Of a stretch of DNA of 64,000 nucleotides, positions 10,900 to 23,661 are shown piece by piece (the first letter of the stretch is position 1; each line of letters opens with the position of its first letter). Source of the DNA: Diphasiastrum complanatum (Eukaryota > Streptophyta > Lycopodiopsida > Lycopodiales > Lycopodiaceae); the NCBI GenBank assembly GCA_029204225.1, contig CM055099.1, positions 70,505,349 through 70,569,348 of the forward strand. The letters run 5' to 3'. The position numbers were made by a program, and so were the translations under genes. The notes beneath the pieces were generated by a model. That model did not search any database. It saw only the letters and a program-made list of their open reading frames with translations, and was not told the DNA's origin.

Positions 10900-12440
10900 C
10901 TAGAATAAAATTCCATGTGTGTTAATCTAAGAAAATGACTAATGTGTCTATTCTCTATGCCATATTACAAGATATTAGTATGTGAGTGCCCATCTTTATT
11001 TTGTGCCAAGACTTGTTCTGGGATTTGTCGCCCTATGGTCTCATCAACTTTTGTTGGTGGGTGACAAAGTTGGTATTGCCAATCAAATTGCTCATTACGT
11101 TTGAACCCTTTGAGTAGTGAAATATGGATTACATTAATGATTATGGATATCTAACGTTGAAGCCAATGCCACCAATATGCCATTGAATTGATTTTCTCAG
11201 GATTCTGTAAGGCTCAACATAAGTGCAGGTAAAGTTTTGTGAGAGCCCTCTTGGTAAAGGTGTATTCTTGGTGTTCAACCAAACCTCATCACCTTCATCA
11301 AATTCTAGCTAGCTCCTGCCTATTTGAGTTCACACTCGCTTGCATGTTTCGTTGGGATTGTTCCAAGAACTCACCTATGGGAGCTTTTTGTGGCACTTGC
11401 TGATTAATTCTCTATCATGGGTCGTGTATTATGCAGTTTTCTGAGGAAAGTGCTAGGGACGACTGACAATCTTTCGTTGCTCATCTGAAAAGCTGACTTT
11501 ATGGTGGATGTGTTTACTTGATTATTATGAGCAAATTTGAGCATGTTCAGGTAGTTGATCCGGTTAGATCAGTCCCAAGCTACACGGTTTCAAAGTTACT
11601 ACTCAAGTTGTTTGTTGACTCATTATGTTTGCCCATCAGATTGAGGGTGATAGGCAAGACTAAAGTTGAGTAGATTTCTCATTAGGTGAATTAATTAGCT
11701 CTAAAACTTTTTCACAAATTTGGTCTCATGATCTGAGATGATTGTCCTTGACAAACTGTGGTACTCGAAAGACAATTTTTTTTTTGCCACTTCTTTATTA
11801 AACTCTTTGTTGATACGAGTGAGCTGGTTTTGAAAAACGATTTACTACAACCTATGTTGAGCCAAAGCCTTGACACATGGTAGTTGTACAATAAAATCCA
11901 TGCTCACCAATTCTCAAGGTTATGTTGGTATTGTCAAAGATTGGAGTGGTTTTGTTGGACCATTGGTTCCACCTTCATTGGTGACATGTAGGGCAAGTTT
12001 GAACATACCCTTTTTTATCTGCCCACATGTCACGTCATTAGAAGCCCCTTTTGAGAGGTTCATATGTTTGGTTCACGTGACCCCAAGTGTCCTGTGATGA
12101 GTACGTCATGAGATATTTTTAAGAGTGTTGTCTTCTGAAACGTAAATTCTTTTCTGTTTATATAAAATCATTTGGTCTTTCTAGGTGAACCGTACTTGTA
12201 TTGTATCCGACACTCCCTTCGTAGTTTTGACCTTATGACTTAACAATTTTGGTTGTCAAGTTGAATTGCTCTACTAGACTCTTTGAAATGTTGTTGTGTG
12301 AACCTCTAGAGTCAATCATGAAGTTTGACTTCCTCCTTGCCATCCTTCTTGATAAAATGAACAACTTAGATCCTTTTGGTGTTGACCCATGGAAGTTTTG
12401 CTCCATGTCCGGGACTAGTTCAGATCACAAAAATACTCTC
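10900..12440 (-). mobile_element. Heavily decayed Gypsy integrase region
   Basis: Broken minus-strand frames resemble Gypsy integrase and post-integrase sequence: SNRINYLNMLKFAHNN and STIKSAFQMSNERLS (about 11560-11450), VWLNTKNTPLPRGLSQNFTC and CTYVEPYRILRKSIQW (about 11290-11170). Stops and frameshifts are dense. The part beyond 12100 has no firm motif. Older than the neighbouring insertions. Confidence 0.55.
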
Positions 12441-13060
12441 CCTTGAATTCCAACTAGTTCAAGTAATAAAAGCTTTTTTGAGCCTAGACAAGCAAGCCTC
12501 AAACAAACGAACGGATATATAGCTACCAAAGGAGGCTCCCTACTCAGGCCACATTCCTTGAGGCTGAGCATAGGACCTTTGCCTAGCTGCACTCATGCCA
12601 GATTTATCATGGCATTAGCCCACAAGAAACATCCAACCAAACAGTCCATGCTTCAAGGTGAAGTAGCACATTGCCTCGGTAGTGCTTCACCATTCTTGGT
12701 CGAGAATCCACCCTGCCAAGGGAAGGTCGTACTTGCACCTATCTAGGCAACACTTTGTCTCATCAAGTCCTCTAGAGTCCATACTAGATAGTTGAACAAT
12801 CGACAGCTACCCTGCATGGGCAGTACCTATGCTTTACATTCATAGTCGAGTGACATCTTTATATCATTAGTTAGCTTGTACAGTTTGAATGTGTTGCCGC
12901 AGACTCCACCAAGGTAGAGATCGTTCCTTCATCTAACTAGGCAACACTTCTCATCTGTCTTGTGAGCACTCCGCTCCAATTGCAAACTGACATGGTCTGC
13001 CGTGCAAATGCCCAATGGGAAGCACCTTATAGCATCAATTTCCCGTTGTTTTGCCAACCA
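12441..13060. other. Unrecognised intron sequence
   Basis: No motif was recognised. The words GTGAGC and AGGCAACACTT recur but form no clear array. Confidence 0.3.
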
Positions 13061-13176
13061 ACTTGATTGTGAGCCTTCTCATGCTTTCACTTTCGATAGA
13101 TGGTCGACTCGACAGTCAACTTGATCGTGAGCCTCGTCATGCTTTCACTTTCGATAGATCGTCAACTCGACAGTCA
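13061..13176. repeat. 58-bp tandem duplication
   Basis: Two adjacent copies of a 58-bp unit start ACTTGATTGTGAGCC (13061) and ACTTGATCGTGAGCC (13119). Both contain CATGCTTTCACTTTCGATAG and GACAGTCAAC. Confidence 0.85.
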
Positions 13177-13989
13177 ACGGTCAGATCGACAGTTGATGAC
13201 CGACTCTAGCAGTTTCGACAATTGTCGAGTCTCTGATACCATTACCACATGTTGCGTCGGCCCAACATTGTAACTTAAACTGACCCAACCATTTATCACA
13301 CTATAAAAAGGATTCTCAACCAAACTAGAAGCCAACCAGAAATTCATCCAGACAGTAGTAATGTAAAGGCAACCCATTTCATGACCACAGTGGTCGCCAA
13401 ATGAACCCAATTTCGTAGTGGCGAGCCCTAGTCGCCCCCTGAGCACTATTTAGGCAAAAATGTTGTCAACAGGTCCTTCCACTTGGACTGTTGCGAAGGT
13501 GAAACTGAAGTAGTAATCATCCCCAACGAGCATCTTCAAAGCTACCACCATAAGTTGGGCATAGTGCCTGGCTTATGCTGATAAGGGGAGCTAAGACCCG
13601 GCACTGAAAATGACGGAGATGGTTGAGCTGTCAAGTTTTCTATTGCTTGACTTTCCCTACAGTTTTCTCTCCATTCCGCACCCTCCCTTAGTCTTGAAAT
13701 ATATTGCTGCCTAGAACTGCACGTTCTTTTGGAATTAGATTATTTTGGGGGCTTAAGGCTAGATAATTTCTGTCCAACTCATGGCAGCGAGCTGCAAGAG
13801 CTGTCTAGGCCCCAAAGCTAGCTCAACTCCTATAGCTTAAGTGACTGGCTCATCCACAGGTTGGGGCTGAGTCCAAAATTGCTTTGGGACTTGGGAAGGT
13901 CGCCCATCGGAATCTTTTTAGGACATTATTGGTGTGCACTGCGCCGGAGTCAGCTTTACATGATGTGGTGAGCTATATGTCCAATTTTC

Positions 13990-14130
13990 TATGCATTCAA
14001 GCAAGCTCCAATATGATCTAGTGGGTGGACGACTGGCAGGCTTTACAAGAAGCTGCCAGTAAAACTACAATTGGTCTATGCTGATGATAATCTCTACATG
14101 AAGGGAGGGCTCTGGCAAGAAAGTAGTACA
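13990..14130 (+). pseudogene. Small Copia RT remnant with YADD-like palm motif
   Basis: The plus strand reads FKQAPI, a stop, then GRLYKKLPVKLQLVYADDN and LYMKGGLW, resembling the KQAPRAW...YVDD part of Copia RT with a deletion between the two motifs. It is short and isolated, hence the low confidence. Confidence 0.4.
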
Positions 14131-14474
14131 TGGCAAAATTTGATACTAAAAGGATATGCTAACAGTGTGATAAGGCACATATTTTAAAAAATGGAGGGCT
14201 TCAACGCATCAAATTTGTGTTCATGGTCTGGCATGACTTCCAGCCCCAGATCTGTTATTGTAGTACTCTTTCCCTGTCCATCCATTCTTTCAAGCATGAT
14301 CGCATACAAGGCACCTTGACTTGCTGGGGACTTCTTTAGCTATTCTCACCTTTTGGATTGTTGTGAACTCTTCATTTACTCAGTTTATAGTAACCCATTT
14401 TTTGTTTGAAAATCAAGCTAAAAAAAACTGTTCTCAAGTGTATGATGCTCAATCTTCACTCATGTATTGTGCAG

Positions 14475-14729
14475 GCTCTGGCCCAAGTGGGAGGTATTAT
14501 GTATTTGCAGCCTGAAATAGGAGGCTCCAAAACAAAGTTTTTCTTTGCAGGTGTTGACAAGGTGCGTTTCAGGAAGCCTGTTGTTCCAGGAGACACACTT
14601 GTGATGAGGATGAGGATGATCAAGCTCCAAAGGCGTTTTGGTATCGCAAAGATGGAAGGTAGAGCTTATGTTGGTGGAGAACTTGTTTGTGAGGGAGAGT
14701 TCATGATGTATCTAAGTAATGGGGAGTAG
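14475..14729 (+). CDS. FABZ: FabZ 3-hydroxyacyl-ACP dehydratase, terminal exon
   Basis: This 84-residue exon plus TAG stop completes FabZ. It starts ALAQVGGIMYLQPEIGG directly after the acceptor TTGTGCAG, then reads KFFFAGVDKVRFRKPVVPGD, LQRRFGIAKMEGRAYVGG and CEGEFMMYLSNGE. These are the C-terminal hotdog strands and are near-identical in style to angiosperm plastid FabZ. Joined to the exon at 1285-1429 it gives an uninterrupted 132-residue catalytic region, with no stop or frameshift despite the 13-kb intron full of transposons. That indicates a functional gene. Beyond the visible exons the usual transit peptide and the first residues of the mature enzyme are missing, upstream of the window. 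No clear AATAAA polyadenylation signal was seen after the stop. Confidence 0.93.
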   Translation, partial: ALAQVGGIMYLQPEIGGSKTKFFFAGVDKVRFRKPVVPGDTLVMRMRMIKLQRRFGIAKMEGRAYVGGELVCEGEFMMYLSNGE

Positions 14730-15140
14730 TGGATGATTTAAAGTTGTTAAATGAAGCAAATTTTTGGAATAGTGACTACAATACTAAGAAAATTGTATAA
14801 TTAACTACACGGACGGATGAATCCATCCCTGTACATAATGGTACTTTGATAGGACATTATCGATGCTTAACATTAGCAAATTTCTTGCTGTTACTTCATT
14901 TGTAAGCTAGTAACCAGTCTGATTTTTTAACCTCGAAACAGAAATGTACCTAAATCTCTCCTTTCTTGACGAGGTATTTAAAAGACAATAACAAGAGCTC
15001 TCAGCAATTTATAGAAAGTTCAAAGTTCGTCCATTTCATGGTTGATGCAATTTGCTTGTGGGTTTTGGCAAGACATTGTTGAAGCACATACAAGGTAGTC
15101 CTGCCTTCATAAATTTGATAGGCATAGCATTTTGGAAATC
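14730..15140. other. FabZ 3' untranslated/downstream sequence
   Basis: AT-rich sequence follows the FabZ stop with no other motif recognised. Part of it is probably 3' UTR, but the transcript end cannot be placed. Confidence 0.4.
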
Positions 15141-15162
15141 TCTCTCTCTCTCTCTCTCTCTC
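15141..15162. repeat. (CT)n microsatellite
   Basis: A pure CT run of about 22 bp. Confidence 0.95.
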
Positions 15163-15514
15163 ATATTATATGGCTATTTTTAATTCCAAACCCTTAAAAA
15201 GGTAGCCTAACCGTGACCCTAATTTAGAACGTTATACCTAAGCAGACCTGCTACCAAAAATGAGCAAAATTTTAGTGCAATCATACCTCATTTGCATCAC
15301 TCAGAACTCACATAAGAAAAGCATGTACTGATCAAAGAGTTTTCACTATGGATTTCAAGTCCACAGCTTTAACGAATCTTTCTACATTTTTATCAAGCAC
15401 CCACGTTGTCCATAGTGATTTCTTTCCTCCATACTGGGTGAGCGCCCTGGCATGATACACTTCAGCCTCCACCAGGCCATACGCATTGGGCTCACCATTA
15501 CCGCCAACATTGCC

Positions 15515-15517
<3 letters not shown>

Positions 15518-15550
<33 letters not shown>
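15518..15550. repeat. (CT)n microsatellite
   Basis: A pure CT run of about 33 bp. Confidence 0.95.
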
Positions 15551-15551
<1 letters not shown>

Positions 15552-15720
15552 GTGCCCATAGTCACAGTCATGTCGGTGAATGAAAAGGAAAAGCACGATG
15601 CCACCAAATTGATCCACCTAAAAGTGTAGCAAATACCAGTATTATTGTTACAGCTGCTTTGTTCCTTCTTGCTGGTGGTGACCACTACATGTCTACCTCT
15701 ATCCTATGATTTTGGCTCAG

Positions 15721-15722
<2 letters not shown>

Positions 15723-15772
<50 letters not shown>
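15723..15772. repeat. (CT)n microsatellite
   Basis: A pure CT run of about 50 bp, the third CT array within 650 bp. Confidence 0.95.
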
Positions 15773-15774
<2 letters not shown>

Positions 15775-18048
15775 CTATTTTCCAGAATATTAACCGACCA
15801 TGGAGGTTCCATCTGGGAAAACTCCAGCTGCAGGTTGTTTGCAATTTCTTTGGGCTCTCCTACTAAATTCTACTTGTATAAAAAATTGTAAGTCTACGAC
15901 AAAAACGCATTGCAAATATATTGTCAAAATATACGTGTAGTATGAAACATTGATGCAGAAACAAGTGAGTTTTTAAAAAAATTTGAATCCAAGGAAATTG
16001 GTAGAATGATATTTCAAGCCTTACTCCAAGCATGTTAATATAGCACATGTATAAAGTTTGCAAGAAAACAAATTGAATGTGTAGAGACTATGGTTGAAGC
16101 CCTTATGGCATTGCATTGAGGGTAATTTGATGTTTTGGAAATCACAGTAACCATACTCTATCCAATATGATCATGAACATGTATCTTGGAGGTACATTTG
16201 TATAAGCAAAGTAAGTATTTGTGAAAAAAGAAGGGAGCTATGGTGCTTAATTTACCATTTAGTTTCATGTAACAATTTTCATGACCAGGTCATACTTGAA
16301 GTGGGGAATATCTTTCAAATGTTACCATGACTGCATTTGCCGTATTATAGAATTTTTTAACGTCTCCTCTTTACTACTAGTTCCCTTCTATTTTGACATG
16401 CATTTTTGTAAGTTGTATGTAGATATAAAGTCCACTCTAGCAATTAAGCACATCAAAAAATTAGATTTGTTGTGAGATTGTCAATTTTCTTTAGTACAAA
16501 CATGAACGACAGCGTATGAACATCTCATTATTGGGATTTGACAAATAGATTCATCTCATCTTTAGGTTTTTTTGCACCATATTCAAATTTGCCTCAACAT
16601 CGATCCGGAATTGCCTGCAAATCTTTGACTCGGTCCTTGATTTTGGAATAGAAAAGCATCCTCTTCAATTCTTACCAATGATTTAAAACTATTTTATCAA
16701 GTTGAAATGAAGAATTTACAATAGAGATAGTTTTTTGATAGAATTTCAGGCTTTTGGCTATACGTTGAGCATATTTGTTGTGAGCTTATTGTGAGTTGAT
16801 TTTTAAGGAGATGCTTTCAAGACCACAAACTAGCAACAGTGATAGATTCTCTTTTGTATCAATTGCACTAAAGAGATGATGATATAGCTTCAGACTATTC
16901 TCCTAGCCAAATAATCCAAGTTCATTCAAAATCCTTGCATAGTTCAATAATCTTCAATTAAACCCTTGCCAATTCTATTGAAGCTATTTTGTAGAAAAAT
17001 TCATTACAGACAACCCTGTGAGGGTTGGATCTAACATCTCATCGACCAAAACTGTAACAATCAATTACTAGTAGAAATTATCTTATTGACTCTAAGTGTC
17101 CATCATATGCCCAAGCATATCAACAAATTCAATTTCATTGAGTTTCCACTAAATCCATTTTTTGTTTCAAAAATTTTAATCTAATCCTCTTGATTTGATC
17201 AACATCTAGATACCATGTTAAAATGATGAATGTCATTTGGAAAACCCTTCCAAATCTTGTATAATCCTTTTTACCTATTCCATTGTAAGGACCTCCAAGA
17301 TTCTAACCTAACATAGATCCAAAAGAGTAAAGAACAAAGGGGAATTGACATGCTATTAACCATGACATATGTCAGGATTCCAAAAACACATCTTTTTTGC
17401 ACTGAGAACCCTCGTAGAACTCTTGCCAAATCTTATTATATTGAAAATAGTAAATATAAGAAAGCTACAAGAGTTGAAATCACTTAGGGATATCTATAAA
17501 AAAAATTTGTCTAGAAAAAATTTATATGGCTAGCTTCAAAACTCACAAATTATTCCCTCACCAAGATAAATTTTTGTAGAAACCATTAATCTTAGATCCA
17601 ATAAGATTTGTCATCAATCCAAATTTCAAAAGGTTTGGCACAACTAGTTGGAGATATTTAAAAAAAATTCTAGATCAAGGCAAAAAAAAAAACAGCTTTC
17701 AAATTAATACTTTCCATTCTTTGACAGAGAAGAAACCTACTGGAGATATTAATTAGTTAATCTAAGATCTACTCAAATGAACTAAATCATGAGAAGATAA
17801 TGTCAGAAATTGTGAACCCCTGCAACATTGTCGCGAAGGTGATGAAGTGAAACGAAGTGAAGGTCGAAGGTTGAAGGTCGAAGGTCGAACATACCTCAAA
17901 GATCGAAAGACACGAAACGAAACGAAACGAAGACGAAGGAAAACAATTCGCGCTGCCAACTGGCAGCTTGACGAGCGTGGTGTATTGTACTTCACGCTCA
18001 TCTGAAAGAGTTAACGATATCAAAGAATAACTAACTAGTTGATTAGCA
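15773..18048. other. AT-rich intergenic stretch, unrecognised
   Basis: No gene or transposon motif was recognised. Near 17845-17940 there is a purine-rich simple-sequence patch with repeated GAAGGTCGAAGG and ACGAAACGAAACGAA words. Confidence 0.35.
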
Positions 18049-18084
18049 TTGACTTGTCTTGTAACTCTAATGATAGGAAATTCT

Positions 18085-18720
18085 GTGACGCTAATCAAGG
18101 AAACAAAAGGTCAAATTTCTAAAAGTTATGAAATCACGGATCTAGGAGAAGCAACAAAATGCCTTGGGTTGGAGATCAGAAGAGATCCAATAAGGAGAGA
18201 AATGCATCTGAGTCAGTCAGAGTATGTCCAAAAAGTGTTGAAGCAGTACCGAATGATGGATTGCAAAGAAAAACCCATACCAATGATGGCTGGAGCCAGA
18301 CTAACGAAGCAGGATTGCCCGAAAACAGATGATGAGAGACAGAAGATGGAAGGTATACCCTACCAAAACCTGATTGGTAGTTTGATGTACCTCACAATCT
18401 GTATCAGGCCAAATTTGGCTTTCTCTGTCTATGCTTTAAGCCAATTCTCTTCGAATCCTGGCATGGCGCATTGGCAAATGGCGAGACGAATCCTGCAATA
18501 TCTGAAGGGTACCCAAAATATGTGATTAACCTACAAAGTAGATAAAGAAGGCAAAGGATTCGTGTTGCACCACTATAGTGATGCAAGTTGGGCAAGCTGC
18601 AAAGACGACAACAAGTCCGTGACAAGAGAGACGAAAAATAGAGGGAATAGTTGTGCATGAAAGTCTGCCAACGAGCAGAACACAGTGATTGAGCTGAACA
18701 TCAGGCCGCCAATGAGCGAG
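18085..18720 (+). pseudogene. Copia RT C-terminus and RNase H fragment
   Basis: The plus strand reads YEITDLGEATKCLGLEI, LSQSEYVQKVLKQYRM, YQNLIGSLMYLT, ALSQFSSNPGMAHWQMARRI and LQYLKGTQ. After a stop come HHYSDASWASCKDDNKSVT and GNSCA, the start of Copia RNase H. The palm YVDD and the rest of RNase H are missing, so this is an internal fragment with at least one in-frame stop (at about 18523). Confidence 0.85.
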
Positions 18721-19350
18721 ACACTGACCAACTCACTCGAAACTCAAAAACATATAATACAATTGCTGTCTTCTCCATTTGATTGTTCTCGTCGTCTTGA
18801 TTGCTCGAATCTTTTATGTTCTGTGATTTGTAGTTGCTTGCTTAGGATCCTGAAACTTCAGCAAAGAAAACCAAATCCAAACGAACGCGAACAAAGAACC
18901 ATATTTGTGACATATAAATCATCATTGTACCTTATTTAGTGAATGAGATTATGATCTAGTAGGATACTAAGACCGAAAGGGCCAAATCCACAATCAATTT
19001 GCCAAGAAAAGATTCATCAAACAAAAAATACCCAAATGAATCCAATCAAGAGAGATGCAGAAGCCCACACCAAGCAACACCCAGGAGGCCTCTATATTTC
19101 CATGTTATAATGTTAGCTATTAAACGAGCATAGAAATGCAGGAAGGTTACTCTAGCTTCTCCACTTTCAATATTAGTGCTAGTAGATCAACCCTTGAGAT
19201 TAGGAAGTGCAGGGGCATTGTATTCTAATGTAAGGGAAGAGTAGAAATCATATCAAAGAATTAGACACTAGATACAAGAAGCATAAGCCAAGAAAGCTAC
19301 CAAAACTATATAACAACCAACAACACTCATGTAGCTTTACTAGCTAGGGT
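18721..19350. other. Unrecognised stretch before the tandem units
   Basis: No recognised motif; AT-rich. Confidence 0.3.
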
Positions 19351-19396
19351 CGAATTGTTCCTCTCGTCTTTGCCTCATAGCACTTCTCTTCGACTT

Positions 19397-19556
<160 letters not shown>

Positions 19557-22137
19557 TTTAACCCCTTCATTTCATTAAAAAATCATGTTTTGTGTGGATT
19601 AGAGTTAGTGGGAAGTAGTTTAGTGTGGATTAGTGATTAGATTTGTTGTTTTTTCGTGTTTTTTGCTTATACGGACTGTGGGGAGAGATTGAGAGGTGAA
19701 AATTTTAGATCCAAACACCCGATTCCTTCCATAAATCCCAAAAATCCATAAAAATCAAAAAATGTCTCTATTTCTTGCAAAACAGCCAAAAAACACCTAT
19801 TAGGCTTAATAGCTTTATGATCCTTGCAAACTAACTCTCGCTGACCTGACAGTACCTTTTGCCACATCAGTAGAACCTACTGTAGATTGGACGAAGATTA
19901 GTTCCCACCCATTTGGCAAAAATAGCCAAAAAAAGTATAAAAATTCAAAAAACCTTAAAAAAAAATTTAAATTTTTTATATAATGTCTTGTAACCTTCAC
20001 TACTCCTGCTGAAGCTAGTTCTCACTAAGACAAGCTTACAAATGAGTCTGCAAGAGTTTCTTAGCAGTACAGAGGTCCTGTGAGAGTTCCCAAGATCCAA
20101 AAAGTGCCATTGCCATCCAAAACCCTCAAAGACCCATCAACTAACCTTCAACACTCCTGCTAAAGCTTCTTCACACTGAGTGTAGCTTACAAAAGAGTCT
20201 GCTAGAGTTCTTAATGCATGAGTAAGCTGTGCAAGAGTTTTCAAGTTTTTTAAGTGTTTTTATAAGGAAAAGTGAAATTTTTGTCTAATTTGTCAATCCT
20301 TGCAAAAGTAACCTTTGTAGCATGGTCCATTGAGCTCGAAATGATCTTTTCATCTAAGACCAAGTCGGCAAGAGTTAAATTGAAGTTTTGATGAAGTTAT
20401 TAGGTAAAAAAAAAAAAAATCTCTATCAAAAACCCTCAAAGACATCAATAACATTCGCACATGAGAGAATTAACCTTCGCCAGTCTGAACCAAGCTACAG
20501 TTAAGAGGGCGAGAGTTTACATCCAATAGATTTCAAGAAAACTAGTTTTGTAACTATCATACAACACAAAGAACCCTCACCAGTCCAAGGAGTAACCTTT
20601 GCAAATATCATTAGTAGGTAGATCTGGATCAGATCCATCTACAGTGAAAGTTTCAGGCCAATCTAAACAAAGATCACAAAGATATTTGGAAAAAACCAAA
20701 AAAAGAGTTTAAATGACACTAATAGCCAACTGGAACTCATTAAAAACTAATCAGATTCTGCCAGATCTAGGATGCAGTCACAACATCCATCAAGACTGAG
20801 TAACCCTGGTCTGAACTAAGTGAATGTGTCTCAGATCAGGACAATTAGTATCAAGATCAGACCACGGAACCCACCTGCCCAACACCATCATTACAAACTG
20901 TGCCACCACATCATTCATTTTTTAATACCATTTCCATTTCGTATGTCATTCCTTCTGATTTTCATCTGTAACAGTATAACCTTCATCTGGTTCATCTGTT
21001 ACTCCACTTTCTATTTTTTTGTTCATAATTTCTTCATCTATACTAATCAAGCTTTTATTTACTTTTTTCATTTTATGTTTCAAAAAGAAGTGAGACACCA
21101 CGGTCATACAACCTTTGGAATCCCAGGACCCCTGCCCTAAGGTCCGGAAGAAAAGCCCATAGACGGCATTATGGCTAGACATCTAAATCATGAGTTTCTC
21201 CAATGAAAAGTGTCCAAGTGGAAGTATTGGTCATATCATCTTGCATGTCACCGAACTCACAAAAAAACCATAATAGCCTACCGACTTATTTTATGGAAGA
21301 TCCTAAGGGATGTCCTTTACTTGTGTACGCTTATCGACTCAAAGGAGATGGTATACTGCACACAGTATGATGCTTTTGGATGTGGAGGAAGACATCGTTG
21401 AGTTGAAAGTCCACATCGAGATGATCCATCAACATTCAAACTTTAGTGTGGACAATGTGGAGTTAATCATCCATGTCTGGATTGTCCAATGTAAAAACCA
21501 CAAATAGCTAGGAGACATTTGGCTTATGTAGATCGACATGCACCTGTGTTGTCCAATCCACATACAACCATAATGCACTACAACGAAAAAATCTTAGTGC
21601 CACTTGGGTATGAAACAAGTGAGGAAGAAGTCAATTTGACAAAAGTTCCAAGGTATGTAGACACACACACCCACGAGCAAATCGACAACAACATCACAGA
21701 AGACAGAGTTAGTAGAATCTATCAAGCGAATGGTAATTGAGAAAGTCAAGAAATTGGCAACCGACGAAGTCCACCGCATTTTATCGAGTCTCTTGGCACA
21801 ATCATTACAAAAATTTCTTAGTGATGAATTACAAAGGAAACCAATGTCAACAAGGCAACTTGAAGGCGGTTCAACACAAAGTCCAAAGGAAAGTGCAATC
21901 ATGCGACCTTCAAATGAGAAGTGTAATACCAAGGGGGAGACTAAGGTTGATGATTGCTCTTCAACAAGCAAGATTCAACCTGATTGTTCCACAATGCAAT
22001 AGACCACCAACACATTTCCAAATCCGGGTATATCCATTCTTAAAAGACCAAATCTAGGGAATTCAAGCCCAAAAAGACCAATTGTACAACAAGAACCAAC
22101 ACCCATAACGTTTAAGCCTTGTCCTCAATTTGTAAGA

Positions 22138-22389
22138 TTGACTGCGGAAGAAAATATTCAGGTTCAAGCATACCACGAATACTTAGATAGACAAAGTAGT
22201 CATGCAAGCACTTCTTATCCACATTACAAATTGGGAGATACTCTGACATTGGGAGCAATTGCGCCAATCTATGAAAATGAATATCAACAAACTTTGTCAT
22301 GGGATCCTCTGATGAATTGTCTCAACTATCCATTTGTCGATGAAGAAGGTTATCATGAATGGCCACAAGACCCATATGGTTATTATTGA
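22138..22389 (+). pseudogene. Gag-like open frame in unit A, broken in unit B
   Basis: An 83-codon frame starts MTAEENIQVQAYHEYLDRQ and ends EGYHEWPQDPYGYY before TGA. The reading continues upstream without a stop as FKPCPQFVRL, so it is the tail of a longer protein. In unit B the same frame is interrupted by TAA at about 26317 where unit A has TAT (Tyr). It has no clear match known to me; its setting between a zinc-knuckle-like motif and an LTR module suggests retrotransposon gag or an accessory ORF. Confidence 0.5.
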
Positions 22390-22464
22390 AAATCAAGCAA
22401 GTCCATATTCTTGCTGATCATCATCCAATAACGCCTCAGGTTTTATGTAAGTGATCTCTATCCA

Positions 22465-23217
<753 letters not shown>

Positions 23218-23260
23218 TATGACAGTGAAGGTGAGGTTGCTACGAACAACCCATGAGTGT

Positions 23261-23481
23261 TTATAATGTATTTCATACAATGTTTATCTTGTAGGTGGAT
23301 TACCTCAAAAGAGATCAAATGGAGTGAGGTGCATTCAAAACAACAAGAAATGATTGAAACAATGTGCTTGCTTGAAAGACGTTTTCCAACTTCTTTCACG
23401 GAATACCTTGAGCATTTCATGAAAGTTCTAGAAAACTTTGTGAGACGAAAGGCAGGGCTAGAAGGTAGCATCGTAGAAGGT
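23261..23481 (+). other. Spacer between tandem units with an open frame
   Basis: This 220-bp segment occurs only between units A and B. It is open on the plus strand as RWITSKEIKWSEVH, EMIETMCLLERRFPTSFTEY and LEHFMKVLENFVRRKAGLEG. It may be an internal retrotransposon piece, but no family is recognised. Confidence 0.4.
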
Positions 23482-23524
23482 TGAATTGTTCCTCTCGTCT
23501 TTGCCTCATAACACTTCTCTTCGA

Positions 23525-23661
<137 letters not shown>

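Noticed and set aside
13061-13176. CRISPR-like or satellite array
   Set aside because: Only two adjacent copies with no spacers; a simple tandem duplication in a plant intron.
14406-14474. Extension of the FabZ terminal exon upstream to an ATG at 14406
   Set aside because: The residues before ALAQVGG are unlike any FabZ, and a clear CAG acceptor lies at 14472-14474.
20820-21182. Overlapping open frames on both strands in units A and B (for example MSSHNAVYGLFFRTLGQ on the minus strand)
   Set aside because: Kept in both copies because the units are near-identical, not because of selection. Codon pattern and lack of motifs give no support.
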